Assembly: GCA_963793645.1 (NCBI GenBank)
Contig: CAWCAW010000010.1
Location: forward strand, 372,001 to 436,000
Direction of reading: 5' to 3'
DNA length: 64,000 bases
Source: CAWCAW01 sp963793645
GTDB taxonomy: Bacteria > Actinomycetota > Acidimicrobiia > Acidimicrobiales > UBA8190
Program-made: the position numbers and the translations under genes
Shown: positions 8,880-18,906 of the stretch, piece by piece
How positions within the stretch are numbered: the first letter of the stretch is position 1
Layout of the letters: every line of letters starts with the position of its first letter
Notes under the pieces: generated by a model
Told to the model about the DNA's origin: nothing
Database searches by the model: none
Seen by the model: the letters and a program-made list of their open reading frames with translations, nothing else

Positions 8880-11434
8880 TCAGGACGCCGCCCAACGCCG
8901 GCGCGCTTCGGCCAGCATGTCGTCGATGTGGGCGACGTCACGACCCCCGGCCACGGCCAGTTCGGGCGAGCCGCCGCCGCCGCCGCCCACCATCTGGGCG
9001 AGCTCTTTGACGGCGGCGCCCGCGTTGACATCGGCCCCCGAGGCCACCGCCACGGCCACCTTGACGCCGTCGGGCGTCCCCCCACCACCACCAGCCCCGC
9101 TCCCCGGCGGCGCACGGCCTGGGCCAGGTCGCGCAGCTGGTCCGGGGTCAGGCCATCCTCGCGATGCACCACCGTGGCCGGGCCGCCTTGGGCCAGGCGT
9201 TGCGCCAGGTCCTCGAGCTGCGAACCGCGCAGGCGGGTCAACTCCTTGTCGGCCTGACGCTGGCGCTCGAGGAGCCGGCCCAGAGCGTCGAGGACGCCAT
9301 CGGGCTCCACGCGCAACAGGCGGGCGGCTTCCTCCACGGTGCGCTTGCGCTCTTCGAACAGGGACAACGATCCGTTACCGGTGACGGCCTCGATGCGTCG
9401 GGTGTTGGACCCGATGGATCCCTCGGACACGATGGTGATGGGCCCGATCATGCCCAGCGCGTCGACGTGGGTCCCTCCGCACAACTCGGTGGAGTGCGGG
9501 CCGGCCCGCACCACGCGCACGATGTCTCCGTATTTGTCCCCGAAGAAGGCCAAAGCCCCCATCGACTCGGACTCGGCTTTGGTCGTCTCTACGACATCCA
9601 CAGCGGCGTCGGAGATGACCTCCGTGTTGGCGGCCGCCGTGATCTCCTCGAGCTCCTCGGGACGCAAGCCCGAGTGATGCGAGAAGTCGAAACGCAACCG
9701 CCCCGGACCCACCCACGAGCTCTGTTGGCGCACATGGTCGCCCAGCACGGACCGCAACGAGCTGTGCAAGATGTGGGTGGCGGTGTGATTGCGTCGGAGG
9801 GACTGGCGGCGACCGACGTCGATGACCGCCAAGGCGTCTTGGCCGGGGAACAGCTCACCGTCGATGGTGGCGCGGTGCACCACCACGCCCGCCAGCGGTG
9901 TCTGGGTGTCGGTGACGGTGGCTCGTCCCGTTTCGGTGGTGATCACGCCGGTGTCTCCCACTTGACCACCGGACTCGGCGTAGAACGGGGTGCGGTCGAG
10001 AATGATCTCGGCGGTGCCCGGCTCGGGCCCGGCCAGGACCGCCACCACCGTGGTGGGCTCCTCATAATGCTGGTAGCCCGTGAAGCGGGTGGGTCCGGCG
10101 CTGTCGAGCACCTCCCGGTAGGTGGCTTCCTCCCCGACCGCGGCGCGCCGCGCCCGGGCGTCGGCCTGGGCCCGGCCGCGTTGCTGCGCCATGTGCTGCT
10201 CGAACCCCTCGGTGTCGACCATGGCTCCGGCTTCGGCGGCCATCTCCATGGTCAGCTCGATGGGAAAGCCGTGGGTGTCATGGAGCTTGAAGGCCACATC
10301 ACCGGACACCGAGCCCGTGGCCGTGGCCAGTTCCTCTTCGAGGATGGCGGATCCCGAGTCCATGGTGCGCCGGAAGCTCTCTTCCTCGCGCTCCACGGTG
10401 GCTTGAATCAAATCGAGGTCCTGGCGCAGGGCCGGATAGGCCTCGCCCATCACGTCGGCCACGGTGGCCACCAGTCGTGGCAACACCGATGTGATCACCC
10501 CCAACTGAAAGGCGCGCAGCACGGCCCGGCGGATGATGCGGCGCAACACATAGCCGCGGCCGTCGTTGGAGGGTAAGACGCCGTCAGCCACCAACATGGC
10601 CATGGCCCGGGAATGGTCGGCCAGGATGCGCAACGCCACGTCGCTGTGGGTATCGGCCCCGTAAGTGACGCCGGTCACCTCTTCGCCGATGGACACCATG
10701 GGACGAAAGACGTCGGTGTCGAACAGGCTGTCGAACCCTTGCAACACGGGCAGGATGCGTTCCAGGCCGGCGCCGGTGTCGATGTTCTTGTGGGGCAGGT
10801 CGATCAGGCTGCGATCGGGCCGGCGGTTGAACTGCATGAAGACGAGGTTGTAGATCTCGACGAAGCGATCTTCACCGCCATGGGCAGGACCTCCGGGTGC
10901 GCCGTGCGACTCGCCGCGATCGAAGAAGATCTCCGAAGACGGGCCACAGGGACCGACGTCGCCCATGCTCCAGAAGTTGTCGGCGTCGAGACGCTGCAAC
11001 CGGTCGCGGGGAAAGCCCACCGCGTCGAGCCAGAGCTCCTCGGCCTCGTCGTCATCGACGTGCACGGTCACCCAGAGGCGGTCGCTGTCGACCCCGAGGA
11101 CCTCGGTGACGAGCTCCCAGGCGAAGGGGATGGCATCGGCTTTGAAGTAATCGCCGAAGCTGAAATTGCCGAGCATCTCGAAGAAGGTGCAGTGGCGCTG
11201 CGAACGTCCGATGACGTCGATGTCGAGGGTGCGAAAGCACTTCTGGACCGAGGTGGCCCGGCGCCACGGCGCCGCTTCGTCCCCGGTGAAATAGGCCTTG
11301 AAGGGGACCATCCCGGCGATGGTGAACAGCACGGTGGGGTCATGGGGGATGAGGCTGGCCGAAGGCACCACCACATGGCCCCGTTGCTCGTAGAAACCGG
11401 TGAAAGCCGAACGGAGCTGGTTGGCGTTCATCAC
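8880..11434 (-). CDS. alaS: Alanyl-tRNA synthetase (one frame break near 9080)
   Basis: Charges tRNA-Ala and edits mischarged Ser/Gly. Class II catalytic core from residue 5 (FTGFYEQRGHVVVPS, then TVLFTIAGMVPFK), tRNA-recognition domain, editing domain with HTATHILHSSL and CGGTHVDALG, and C-terminal oligomerisation domain. The frame is lost in a run of six G near 9080. Read one base over, the tail continues as GTPDGVKVAVAVASGADVN, has a Gly-rich loop and ends at 8880, giving about 851 residues. The start is GTG 11434 or the adjacent ATG 11431. A TAGGAT box lies 8 bases upstream and no ribosome-binding site is seen. Confidence 0.95.
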
Positions 11435-11442
11435 GACGGGCG

Positions 11443-11448
11443 ATCCTA
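11443..11448 (-). promoter_or_regulatory. Candidate -10 box of alaS (leaderless)
   Basis: TAGGAT on the minus strand, eight bases before GTG 11434. It falls in the 11-base gap after the preceding gene, so alaS may have its own start point inside the long run of genes. Confidence 0.45.
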
Positions 11449-11720
11449 CCGGGCGCCCGGAGCCGCCCCTTTCTCTTCACCGCCCACCAACGTGCGCCGC
11501 AGCTCGTTCTCACGCCAGCGGGCCTCGACACGCCCGGCGTCGACCGCACCTTGCACGCGCCGAGCCGCCGCTCGGGCCCCGCTCTCGGCCACCGCCGCGA
11601 TGTCACCCACCACGTCGCCGGTGCGTACCCGCTGGGCGAGACGCTCCACGCGCCGTCGGGCCCACAAGGTCCCCCCGCCCCCAGTGCGCCGCCCGCCATC
11701 AGCCAGCCCACCCGCCGCAT
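11446..11720 (-). CDS. Small membrane protein, actinobacterial alaS-upstream type (DUF6167-like)
   Basis: About 90 residues after correcting one break in a G run near 11670. It begins MRRVGWLMAGGALGAGG, a single membrane-spanning or glycine-zipper segment, and continues LWARRRVERLAQRVRTGDV into a charged helical tail. A short protein of this shape lies between a DUF948 gene and alaS in many actinobacteria; its function is unknown. ATG 11720 overlaps the stop of the preceding gene by four bases. Confidence 0.6.
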
Positions 11721-12205
11721 CACTGGGGGGCTCCGCTTCGGCCATGCCGGCGCGCCGCACGCGTCGAGCGGGCCGGGCGCCTCGATGGAGCGGTGCCGTT
11801 GGGCAGCGCTCTGGGGAACGCCGAGACGGCGGCAATGCGCGTCTCGGGCACGGGCCGGCCGAAGAGCCGCCGCAGCGCCGCTTGCACGCCGGTACCGAAA
11901 GCCAGCACGCGTACCAACGGATTCGAGAAAGCGCGATAGGCCAAGCGCGAGGCCGAGTCCACCGTCGACGACACCGCTTCGGCCGAGCCGAGGACGTCGC
12001 CCACCCTCACCATCTCCGTAGCGGCCTGGTCGACCACGACGCACGCGTCGCGTACCAACGGCAGCGTCTCGCGTCGCAGCTCGTCGATCAGCTGGCTCAG
12101 CTCCCGGGTGCGGCGCGACAACCCGACACCGACGATCACCGTCGCCACCGTGGCCACCGCCGCACAGCCGCTGGCCACCACGACCAGGACGTCATAGCCG
12201 GTCAT
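11720..12205 (-). CDS. DUF948-like membrane-anchored protein
   Basis: 161 residues. One N-terminal transmembrane segment (VLVVVASGCAAVATVATVIVG) is followed by a long amphipathic/coiled-coil region (RRTRELSQLIDELRRETLPL, then VDQAATEMVRVGDVL). This layout and its place between rarA and alaS fit the DUF948 family of actinobacteria and firmicutes, whose role is unknown. The last 35 residues are Arg/Pro-rich and may be out of frame. It starts 12 bases after rarA. Confidence 0.65.
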   Translation of the reverse strand: MTGYDVLVVVASGCAAVATVATVIVGVGLSRRTRELSQLIDELRRETLPLVRDACVVVDQAATEMVRVGDVLGSAEAVSSTVDSASRLAYRAFSNPLVRVLAFGTGVQAALRRLFGRPVPETRIAAVSAFPRALPNGTAPSRRPARSTRAARRHGRSGAPQ

Positions 12206-12217
12206 TGACGTGCCATT

Positions 12218-13537
12218 TTACGCACGTGGCCGGTCGTCCTCGGCTCGAGGACCCTTTGTCTCGGCGCCATGGCCACTGGGCTCGTAATAGACGTGGCCCG
12301 AAACCTCGGCCGGCCGGTACTGCTGATCGACCCAGCCGCGTGGATCATCGTGCGGGTAGACATAGCCCTGACCCCGTCTGGTGGTGGCGTCGTCGGGATA
12401 GTGCTGATCGCGTAGATGGGTGGGCACATCGCCGCGAGGGCCCGTGCGCACGTCGTCTTGGGCCCGTCCGAGGGCGACGGTCACCCGGTTCGATTTCGGC
12501 GCCCGCGCCAGGTACACCACTGCCTGGGCCAAGTTGAGCTGCGCTTCGGGGAGCCCGACGAACTCCACGGCGCGCGCGGCGGCGTCAGCCACCACCAGAG
12601 CCAACGGGTCGGCCAGACCGACGTCTTCACTGGCCAAGATCACGAGGCGCCGCGCCACGAAGCGGGGGTCCTCGCCGCCGTCGAGCATGCGCGCCAGCCA
12701 GTACAACCCGGCATCGGCGTCAGATCCCCGGATCGACTTGATGAACGCGCTGATCTGGTCGTAGTGGGCGTCATCGCCTTGGTGCAACAGACGTCCGGCC
12801 CGGGCCCGGCGCACGTCGTCCTCGGTGACGGCCTGCGCACCGGCCAGCGCCAAGGCGATCTCGAGGGTGCCCAGCACCACACGTGCATCGCCATCGGCGA
12901 TCTGCACCAAGGCATCGACGGCCTCGTCATCGGCGGAGGACTCTTCGACCTCCAGGGCGCGGCGCGCCAACGTGCGCAGCTCCGTCGTGCTCAAGGGCTC
13001 GAGGCGCCACAGTGTCGAGCGGCTGAGGAGGGGCGAGTTGACGGAGAAATACGGATTCTCGGTGGTGGCCCCGATGAGCACGACGAGACCCCCTTCGACG
13101 GCCGGCAACAAGGCGTCTTGCTGGGATCGGTTGAATCGATGGACCTCGTCGATAAACAGAATGGTGCCCTGGCCCTGTTCGCCGAGGCGGCGCCGGGCCT
13201 CTTCGATCACTCGGCGCACGTCGGCCACCCCGGCGTTGACGGCGGAGAGCGCCACGAACTCTTTGGCCGTCGTGGTCGCCACCACCAGAGCCAAGGTCGT
13301 CTTGCCCGTGCCCGGCGGCCCCCACAAGATGGCCGACGTCAACCGGTCCTGCTCCACCAGCGCCCGAAACGGCGCTTTGGGCCCGACCAGATGGCGCTGT
13401 CCCACCACATCGTCGAGACGGCGCGGCCGCAGACGCGCCGCCAGGGGGCCGCGGCGTTGCAGCTGCGTGGAGGCGGCCGCGTCGAAGAGATCCGTGCCGG
13501 GCACCGACCGAGATGAGCCCCCGCCCCGAGCGGCCAT
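12218..13537 (-). CDS. rarA: Replication-associated recombination ATPase RarA/MgsA
   Basis: A clamp-loader-related AAA+ ATPase acting at stalled forks. Walker A GPPGTGKTT, Walker B ILFIDEVHRFNRSQQDALLPAVE, sensor 1 IGATTENPYFSVNSPLLSR, then the C-terminal tetramerisation domain (FIKSIRGSDADAGLYWLARML, ILASEDVGLADP). 439 residues, full length. The tail YPHDDPRGWVDQQY is the usual RarA C-terminal region; the last 25 residues are extra and hydrophilic. It follows aspS on the same strand by 17 bases. Confidence 0.95.
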   Translation of the reverse strand: MAARGGGSSRSVPGTDLFDAAASTQLQRRGPLAARLRPRRLDDVVGQRHLVGPKAPFRALVEQDRLTSAILWGPPGTGKTTLALVVATTTAKEFVALSAVNAGVADVRRVIEEARRRLGEQGQGTILFIDEVHRFNRSQQDALLPAVEGGLVVLIGATTENPYFSVNSPLLSRSTLWRLEPLSTTELRTLARRALEVEESSADDEAVDALVQIADGDARVVLGTLEIALALAGAQAVTEDDVRRARAGRLLHQGDDAHYDQISAFIKSIRGSDADAGLYWLARMLDGGEDPRFVARRLVILASEDVGLADPLALVVADAAARAVEFVGLPEAQLNLAQAVVYLARAPKSNRVTVALGRAQDDVRTGPRGDVPTHLRDQHYPDDATTRRGQGYVYPHDDPRGWVDQQYRPAEVSGHVYYEPSGHGAETKGPRAEDDRPRA

Positions 13538-13554
13538 GGCGATGGTTGCCGTCG

Positions 13555-15303
13555 TCAGTCGGGCCGGGGCGTGAGCTTCAGCCCCAGCTCGCGTACGGCC
13601 GCGTCGGCGAGAGCCTTGGGGGCGCCGGTCATGGGGTCCATGCCCGACTGCGTTTTCGGAAAGGCAATGACCTCACGAATGTTGTCCTCGCCCGCCAGCA
13701 AGGCCGTGAGGCGGTCCACCCCCACCGCAAAGCCCCCATGAGGAGGGGCGCCGTAGCGAAACGCCCCCAGCAGGAACCCGAAGCGCGCCTGGGCCTCGTC
13801 AGGAGCGATGCCGAGGGCATCAAAAACGGCGCGCTGGATGTCCTCGCGATGGATACGGATCGAACCCGAGCCCAGCTCCCAGCCATTGAGCACGAGGTCA
13901 TAGGCCTGCGAGCGCACCTGCAACGGTGCGCTGCTCAGCAAGTCGAGGTCGTCGGGGTGCGGCATGGTGAAGGGATGATGGGCGGCCACGGGGCGGCCCT
14001 CGTCGTCGAGGCCCTCGAACATCGGGAACTCCGTCACCCAGCAAAAGCGGCGTTCCCCCTTGCCAAGCGGGGGACGCCCGAGCTCGAGGCGCAGCTGGCC
14101 CAGCACGGTGCACGCCGTCTTCCATTCGTCGGCCACCACCACCACTAGGTCGCCCGGAACGGCTCCGGTGGCCGCCACCAGGCCGGCACTCTCCTCTACG
14201 CTCAGGAATTTGGTCAGCGGGGACTCGAGCCCGACCCCGGTACCGGACTCGGACGCTTGCACCTTGAACCAGGCCAGGCCCTTGGCCCCGAGCTCTTTGG
14301 CCCGGTCCACCAACGCATCAAGTCGATTTCGCCCCAAAGCGCCGCCCTCGGCGACCACCAGCGCCTTGATCGTCGGCGCGGCAAAGGCCCTTACCTCGGT
14401 GCCGGCGAACACCGCACCGAGATCGCAGAGCTCCATAGCGAAACGTACGTCGGGCTTGTCGGTGCCGTAGACGTCCATGGCCTCGTGCCAGCTCATCCAC
14501 TGCACGGGGCCGGGCGCCTCTCCCACGGCGGCAACGGTGGCGTCCACGACCGCTTCGGTCACGGCCTCTTGGATGTCCTGGGCGGTGACGAAGGACGCCT
14601 CGATGTCGAGCTGGGTGAACTCGAACTGGCGATCAGCGCGCAGGTCCTCGTCGCGCAAGCACCGGGCCAACTGGAAGTAGCGGTCCATGCCCGACACCAT
14701 GAGCAGCTGCTTGGCGATCTGCGGGCTTTGTGGCAGCACGTAGAACTCGCCGTGGTGCAGACGCGAGGGCACGGCGAACTCGCGGGCTCCTTCAGGCGTG
14801 GGCGTCCATAACAACGGGGTCTCGATCTCGCAGAACCCCTGGCGTTCCATGGCGCCGCGCATGGCGGCCAGGACGCGCGCCCGCAGCCGCATGTTGGCTT
14901 GCATGCGCGGCCGGCGCAGGTCGATGTAGCGGTAGCGCAGGCGCACGCTTTCGTCGGTCTCGATGCGATCGTCGACGGGGAATGGGGGGACTTCAGCGGC
15001 GTTGAGCACCTCCACGTGGCAGTCGGTGAGCTCGATGTCACCGGTGGTCAGATCGGCGTTGGCCTTGCCCGACGGCCGCGCACTGACGACGGCCTCGATA
15101 CGCACGACCCATTCGGCCCGGATGTCCACGGATCCGTCCACCACGCACTGCACAATCCCGCTGTGGTCACGGAGGTCGACGAAGGCGAGATGCTCGCCGT
15201 GCTCGCGCCGGCGTGCCACCCATCCGCACAACGCCACACGCGTCCCGGCGTCACCGGCGCGCAGCTCGCCACACAGATGCGTGCGCATGCCCGTCGCGTT
15301 CAT
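13555..15303 (-). CDS. aspS: Aspartyl-tRNA synthetase
   Basis: A class II synthetase, 582 residues, unbroken. It has an N-terminal OB-fold anticodon-binding domain (VALCGWVARRREHGEHLAFVD), the bacterial-type catalytic domain (FCEIETPLLWTPTPEGAREF, QSPQIAKQLLMVSGMDRYFQ, CLRDEDLRADRQFEFTQLD), the GAD insertion, and motif 3 in GFAVGVDRLTALLAGEDNIR. Its start ATG 15303 overlaps the true stop of hisS (AAATGA). Whether it also charges tRNA-Asn cannot be told from the window. Confidence 0.96.
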   Translation of the reverse strand: MNATGMRTHLCGELRAGDAGTRVALCGWVARRREHGEHLAFVDLRDHSGIVQCVVDGSVDIRAEWVVRIEAVVSARPSGKANADLTTGDIELTDCHVEVLNAAEVPPFPVDDRIETDESVRLRYRYIDLRRPRMQANMRLRARVLAAMRGAMERQGFCEIETPLLWTPTPEGAREFAVPSRLHHGEFYVLPQSPQIAKQLLMVSGMDRYFQLARCLRDEDLRADRQFEFTQLDIEASFVTAQDIQEAVTEAVVDATVAAVGEAPGPVQWMSWHEAMDVYGTDKPDVRFAMELCDLGAVFAGTEVRAFAAPTIKALVVAEGGALGRNRLDALVDRAKELGAKGLAWFKVQASESGTGVGLESPLTKFLSVEESAGLVAATGAVPGDLVVVVADEWKTACTVLGQLRLELGRPPLGKGERRFCWVTEFPMFEGLDDEGRPVAAHHPFTMPHPDDLDLLSSAPLQVRSQAYDLVLNGWELGSGSIRIHREDIQRAVFDALGIAPDEAQARFGFLLGAFRYGAPPHGGFAVGVDRLTALLAGEDNIREVIAFPKTQSGMDPMTGAPKALADAAVRELGLKLTPRPD

Positions 15304-16573
15304 TTCTCTCCTCGAATTCGGCCGACGACCTCGGAACGAGGCACCGGCACCTGCTCACCTTGGTCGCGCAGCGGGCGCAGGGTGGCCGTTCCCACCGAAA
15401 GCTCCTCAGGCCCGACGATCACCGCGTAGCGGCCCCGGAACGGTCCGCCGCCTTGAGCTGCGATTTAAGCGACCGCCCGTCATAGGCACGGTCGGCGCCG
15501 AGGCCGGCCCGACGCAACTCCAGGACCAGATCCCGCGCCACCGCGCCCCCGGTCACGTCCACCACAAACGCATCGAGGACCGGAGGCGAGATGGCGAAGC
15601 ACGCTTCGGCGTCACAGGCGAGCAGCAATCGCTCGATGCCGATGCCGAAACCGATACCCGAGGCGTCGGGGCCGCCGATGGCCGCGCTGAGGCCGTCGTA
15701 GCGCCCTCCCCCGCCGATGGCGTTCTGGGCGGCCTCCAAAGCGGACGCCGAGAACTCGAAGGTGGTGCGGGTGTAGTAGTCCAAGCCGCGCACCAGACGA
15801 GGCTCGAGGCGATGCGCCACGCCATGGGCGTCCAGGCCTTCGCGGACGCGCGCCAGATGGGCGGCGCAGGTCGGGTCGAGGAAGTCGACGAGGCGCGGCG
15901 CTCTTTCGGTGACGGCCCGGCAGGCGGGCTTTTTGCAATGGAGGACGCGCAGCGGGTTCTCCTCAAAACGCGTCGATGCTCGTCACACAGCTCGGCACTG
16001 TGCTCGGCCAGAAACGCCCGCAGCACCGGCCACGTAGACAGGACGGTCGTCGCCACATCCCATCGAGTTGATGGCCAGGTCCACCTGGCGCAGCCCGAGG
16101 CTCCCGTAAAAGTCCGATGCCAACACGATCACCTCGACGTCCAGGTCGGCGTCGTCGGTGCCCAGGGCCTCCACCCCGAGCTGGTGATGCTGGCGAAAGC
16201 GCCCCGCCTGGGGTCGCTCGTAGCGAAACGCCGGGGTGACGTACCAAGCCTTGTAGGGCACGGCAGGGTGATGTTGCACGAAGGCGCGCACCACCGGGGC
16301 CGTGCCCTCGGGACGCAGCGCCATGTCCCGGCCGCCCCGGTCGGTGAACTCGTACATCTCCTTGCCCACCACATCACTGTGGTCGCCGATGCCTCGGCGA
16401 AACAGCCGGACATCCTCGAACATGGGGGTGATGGCGAGGCCAAAACCAGCCCGCTGGGCCTGGTCGGCGAACGTCGCTACCAGCGCCTCCCAGCGGGCCG
16501 ACTCGGGCCACAACACGTCTTTGGTCCCCACCGGGGCGCGCAGCGCCTCTCGGCCCTCCCCTTCTTGAGCCAT
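15300..16573 (-). CDS. hisS: Histidyl-tRNA synthetase (frameshifted as read)
   Basis: Class II synthetase with motif 1 region RAPVGTKDVLWPES, motif 2 RYERPQAGRFRQHHQLGVE, GLDYYTRTTFEF, and the active-site stretch GGGGRYDGL with GFGIGIERLLL. Three frame breaks are visible: an extra G near 16,023 (after MGCGDDRPVYVA), a missing base near 15,962, and one near 15,437. Repairing them gives about 424 residues, the normal length, and a stop that overlaps the aspS start. It lies 6 bases downstream of rel. The essential function and otherwise perfect motifs argue for sequence error, not a pseudogene. Confidence 0.92.
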
Positions 16574-16579
16574 GGGCGC

Positions 16580-18862
16580 TCAGCCTTTCCGGCCAGGAAG
16601 GGTGCGAAAGGCGTCAAAAACGCCGTCGAGATGCTTGAGCGAGCTCATCAACGAGTCGAGATGACCGGGATCTGCCAGCTCCACGTCGAAGCGCATGCGG
16701 CTGACCCGGTCCGGTGCGGTCTGGCTGGAGGAGGCCACGATGTTGAGGTGGTGCTCAGAGACGACGCGGGTCACGTCGGAGAGCAGCCGCGACCGATCAA
16801 AGGCGAGTACCTCGATGGAAGCCACGAACACGGTGGCACCTTCGCGGTCCCATTCGACTTCGATGAGCCTCTCATTCTCGCCGGCGGCCAAGGCATTGGC
16901 GTTGGCGCAATCGGCGCGGTGCACACTGACCCCTCGGCCCCGGGTGACGAATCCCACGATGTGGTCACCGGGCACCGGCGTGCAGCAGCGCGACAAGCGC
17001 ACCATGACGTCATCGAGACCCTCCACGTAGACCCCGGTGGGTGATCCGCGTCGGCTGCGCGAACGCAGACCCGGGCCCACGGTGGTGGGGAGCTGCTCCT
17101 CATAGCCGTCGCCGCCGCGTAACTCGCGGGCCAGGCGCTGGCCCACCGAGCGAGCCGACACGTGACCATCGCCGATGGCCGCGTGCAGAGCGTCGAGATC
17201 GGCGTAGTTCATCATGGCGGCCAGGCGCTCGAGGGTGTTGGAAGCGGCCAGCTTCTGGATGGGCAAACCCTCCCGGCGCAGCGCCTTGGTCAGCTCGTCG
17301 CGTCCCGTCTCGATGGCGTCCTCGCGGCGCTCTCGACTGAACCACTGGCGGATCTTGTTGCGGGCCCGGGGGGAGGCCACGATCTGCAGCCAGTCACGAG
17401 ACGGTCCGGCCGACGGCACCTTGGAGGTGATGATCTCGACGGTGTCGGCCGATTGCAAGGTGGTGTCCAAGGGCACCAACCGGCTGTTCACCTTGGCTCC
17501 GATACAGCGGTGGCCCACCTCGGTGTGAATGGCGTAGGCGAAATCGATCGGTGTGGCCCCGGCGACCAGAGCGATGACCTTGCCCTTGGGGGTGAAGACG
17601 TAGGCCTCGTCCTGCTCCAAGTCCAGTTTCAAGGTCTCGAGGAACTCGAGGGGATCGATGGTGTCTTGTTGCCAGTCGACGATGCGTTGCAACCACGCCA
17701 TCTCCGCGGTGGTCGCCGCGCTGTCCTTGGACCCTTCCTTGTAGCCCCAGTGCGCGGCGATGCCGTACTCGGCCCGGCGATGCATCTCAGTGGTACGGAT
17801 CTGCACCTCTATGGGCTTGCCCTCGAGTCCGATCACCGTGGTGTGCAGCGATTGGTACAGATTGAACTTGGGACTGTTGATGTAGTCCTTGAAGCGCCCT
17901 TGCACCGGGCTCCAGATGGCGTGGATCGATCCCAGTGCGGCCCAGCAGTCCTTTTCCGATTCGACGATGACCCTCATGCCCACCAGGTCATGGATCTCGG
18001 CAAACTCCTTGCCCCGCACCACCATCTTCTCGTAGATGCTCCACAGGTGTTTGGGGCGACCGGTCACCTCGGCCTTGACTCCCGACGCGGCCAGGCGTTC
18101 GCGCACGGCCACCAACACACGGGCCAGATGCTCGTCGCGTTCAGGGGCCCGGGTGGCCACCATCTGCTCGATCTCGGCGTAGCGCTTGGGGTGCAAGGTG
18201 GCAAAAGCCAGATCGTCGAGTTGCCACTTGAGCTCTTGGATGCCCAGCCGGTGTGCCAAGGGCGAGTAGATGTCCAAGGTCTCCTGGGCGGTACGGCGCT
18301 GCTTCCATTCCGGCATCACGGCGATCGTCCGCATGTTGTGCAAGCGATCGGCCAGCTTGATCACGAGCACGCGCCAATCATGGGCCATGGCCACGAGCAT
18401 CTTGCGAACGGTGGCGGCCTGTTGGGCTTCTTTGGAATCGAACTGGAGGCGGTCGAGCTTGGTGACACCATCGACGATGCCGGCCACCTCGGCGCCGAAC
18501 TGCTCGGCCACGTCGTCGACGGTCAGGCCGGTGTCCTCCACGGCGTCGTGCAGCAAGGCGGCCACCACCGACCGGGCGTCAAGGCCGAGTTCGGCCACGA
18601 TGGTCGCCACCGCCACCGGATGGGTGATGTACGGCTCCCCGGTCTGGCGCAGCTGGCCCCGATGGGCGGTCTCGGCCACCTCCCCGGCTCGGGTCAGCAC
18701 CTCGCGCTCGGCGGGAGCCGGAGTGGGGCGCCGTGACTCGTAGGCGGCCAGTACCCCGGCCAGCAGATCGTCGAAGGCGGCCGGTCGTCGGTAGGGGGCG
18801 GACAGTCGCTCGACGGTGGTCACCGCAGCGGGAGAACCCGCCTCAGCCGTCGGAGAAGTCAC
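16580..18862 (-). CDS. rel: Bifunctional (p)ppGpp synthetase/hydrolase Rel
   Basis: Makes and degrades the stringent-response alarmone. In order: HD hydrolase domain with intact HDAVED and RLHNMRT (so hydrolysis is likely active), synthetase domain (GRPKHLWSIYEKM, VGMRVIVES, RFKDYINSPK, EVQIRTTEM), TGS domain (VFTPKGKVIALVAGATPIDF), zinc-finger/helical region with the Cys pair in SRCCTPVPGD, and a C-terminal ACT domain (FDRSRLLSDVTRVV). The start is GTG 18862 (VTSPTAEAGS), giving 760 residues, similar to mycobacterial Rel. The frame runs upstream into secF but that part has no Rel similarity. Confidence 0.95.
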   Translation of the reverse strand: MTSPTAEAGSPAAVTTVERLSAPYRRPAAFDDLLAGVLAAYESRRPTPAPAEREVLTRAGEVAETAHRGQLRQTGEPYITHPVAVATIVAELGLDARSVVAALLHDAVEDTGLTVDDVAEQFGAEVAGIVDGVTKLDRLQFDSKEAQQAATVRKMLVAMAHDWRVLVIKLADRLHNMRTIAVMPEWKQRRTAQETLDIYSPLAHRLGIQELKWQLDDLAFATLHPKRYAEIEQMVATRAPERDEHLARVLVAVRERLAASGVKAEVTGRPKHLWSIYEKMVVRGKEFAEIHDLVGMRVIVESEKDCWAALGSIHAIWSPVQGRFKDYINSPKFNLYQSLHTTVIGLEGKPIEVQIRTTEMHRRAEYGIAAHWGYKEGSKDSAATTAEMAWLQRIVDWQQDTIDPLEFLETLKLDLEQDEAYVFTPKGKVIALVAGATPIDFAYAIHTEVGHRCIGAKVNSRLVPLDTTLQSADTVEIITSKVPSAGPSRDWLQIVASPRARNKIRQWFSRERREDAIETGRDELTKALRREGLPIQKLAASNTLERLAAMMNYADLDALHAAIGDGHVSARSVGQRLARELRGGDGYEEQLPTTVGPGLRSRSRRGSPTGVYVEGLDDVMVRLSRCCTPVPGDHIVGFVTRGRGVSVHRADCANANALAAGENERLIEVEWDREGATVFVASIEVLAFDRSRLLSDVTRVVSEHHLNIVASSSQTAPDRVSRMRFDVELADPGHLDSLMSSLKHLDGVFDAFRTLPGRKG

Positions 18863-18906
18863 TTCTTTACGGTACCCGTCTCCTACAACGAGCGGGTGCG
18901 ATCGGC

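Noticed and set aside
15300..16573. hisS as a pseudogene
   Set aside because: Three compensating breaks with perfect motifs and an essential function point to sequence error.
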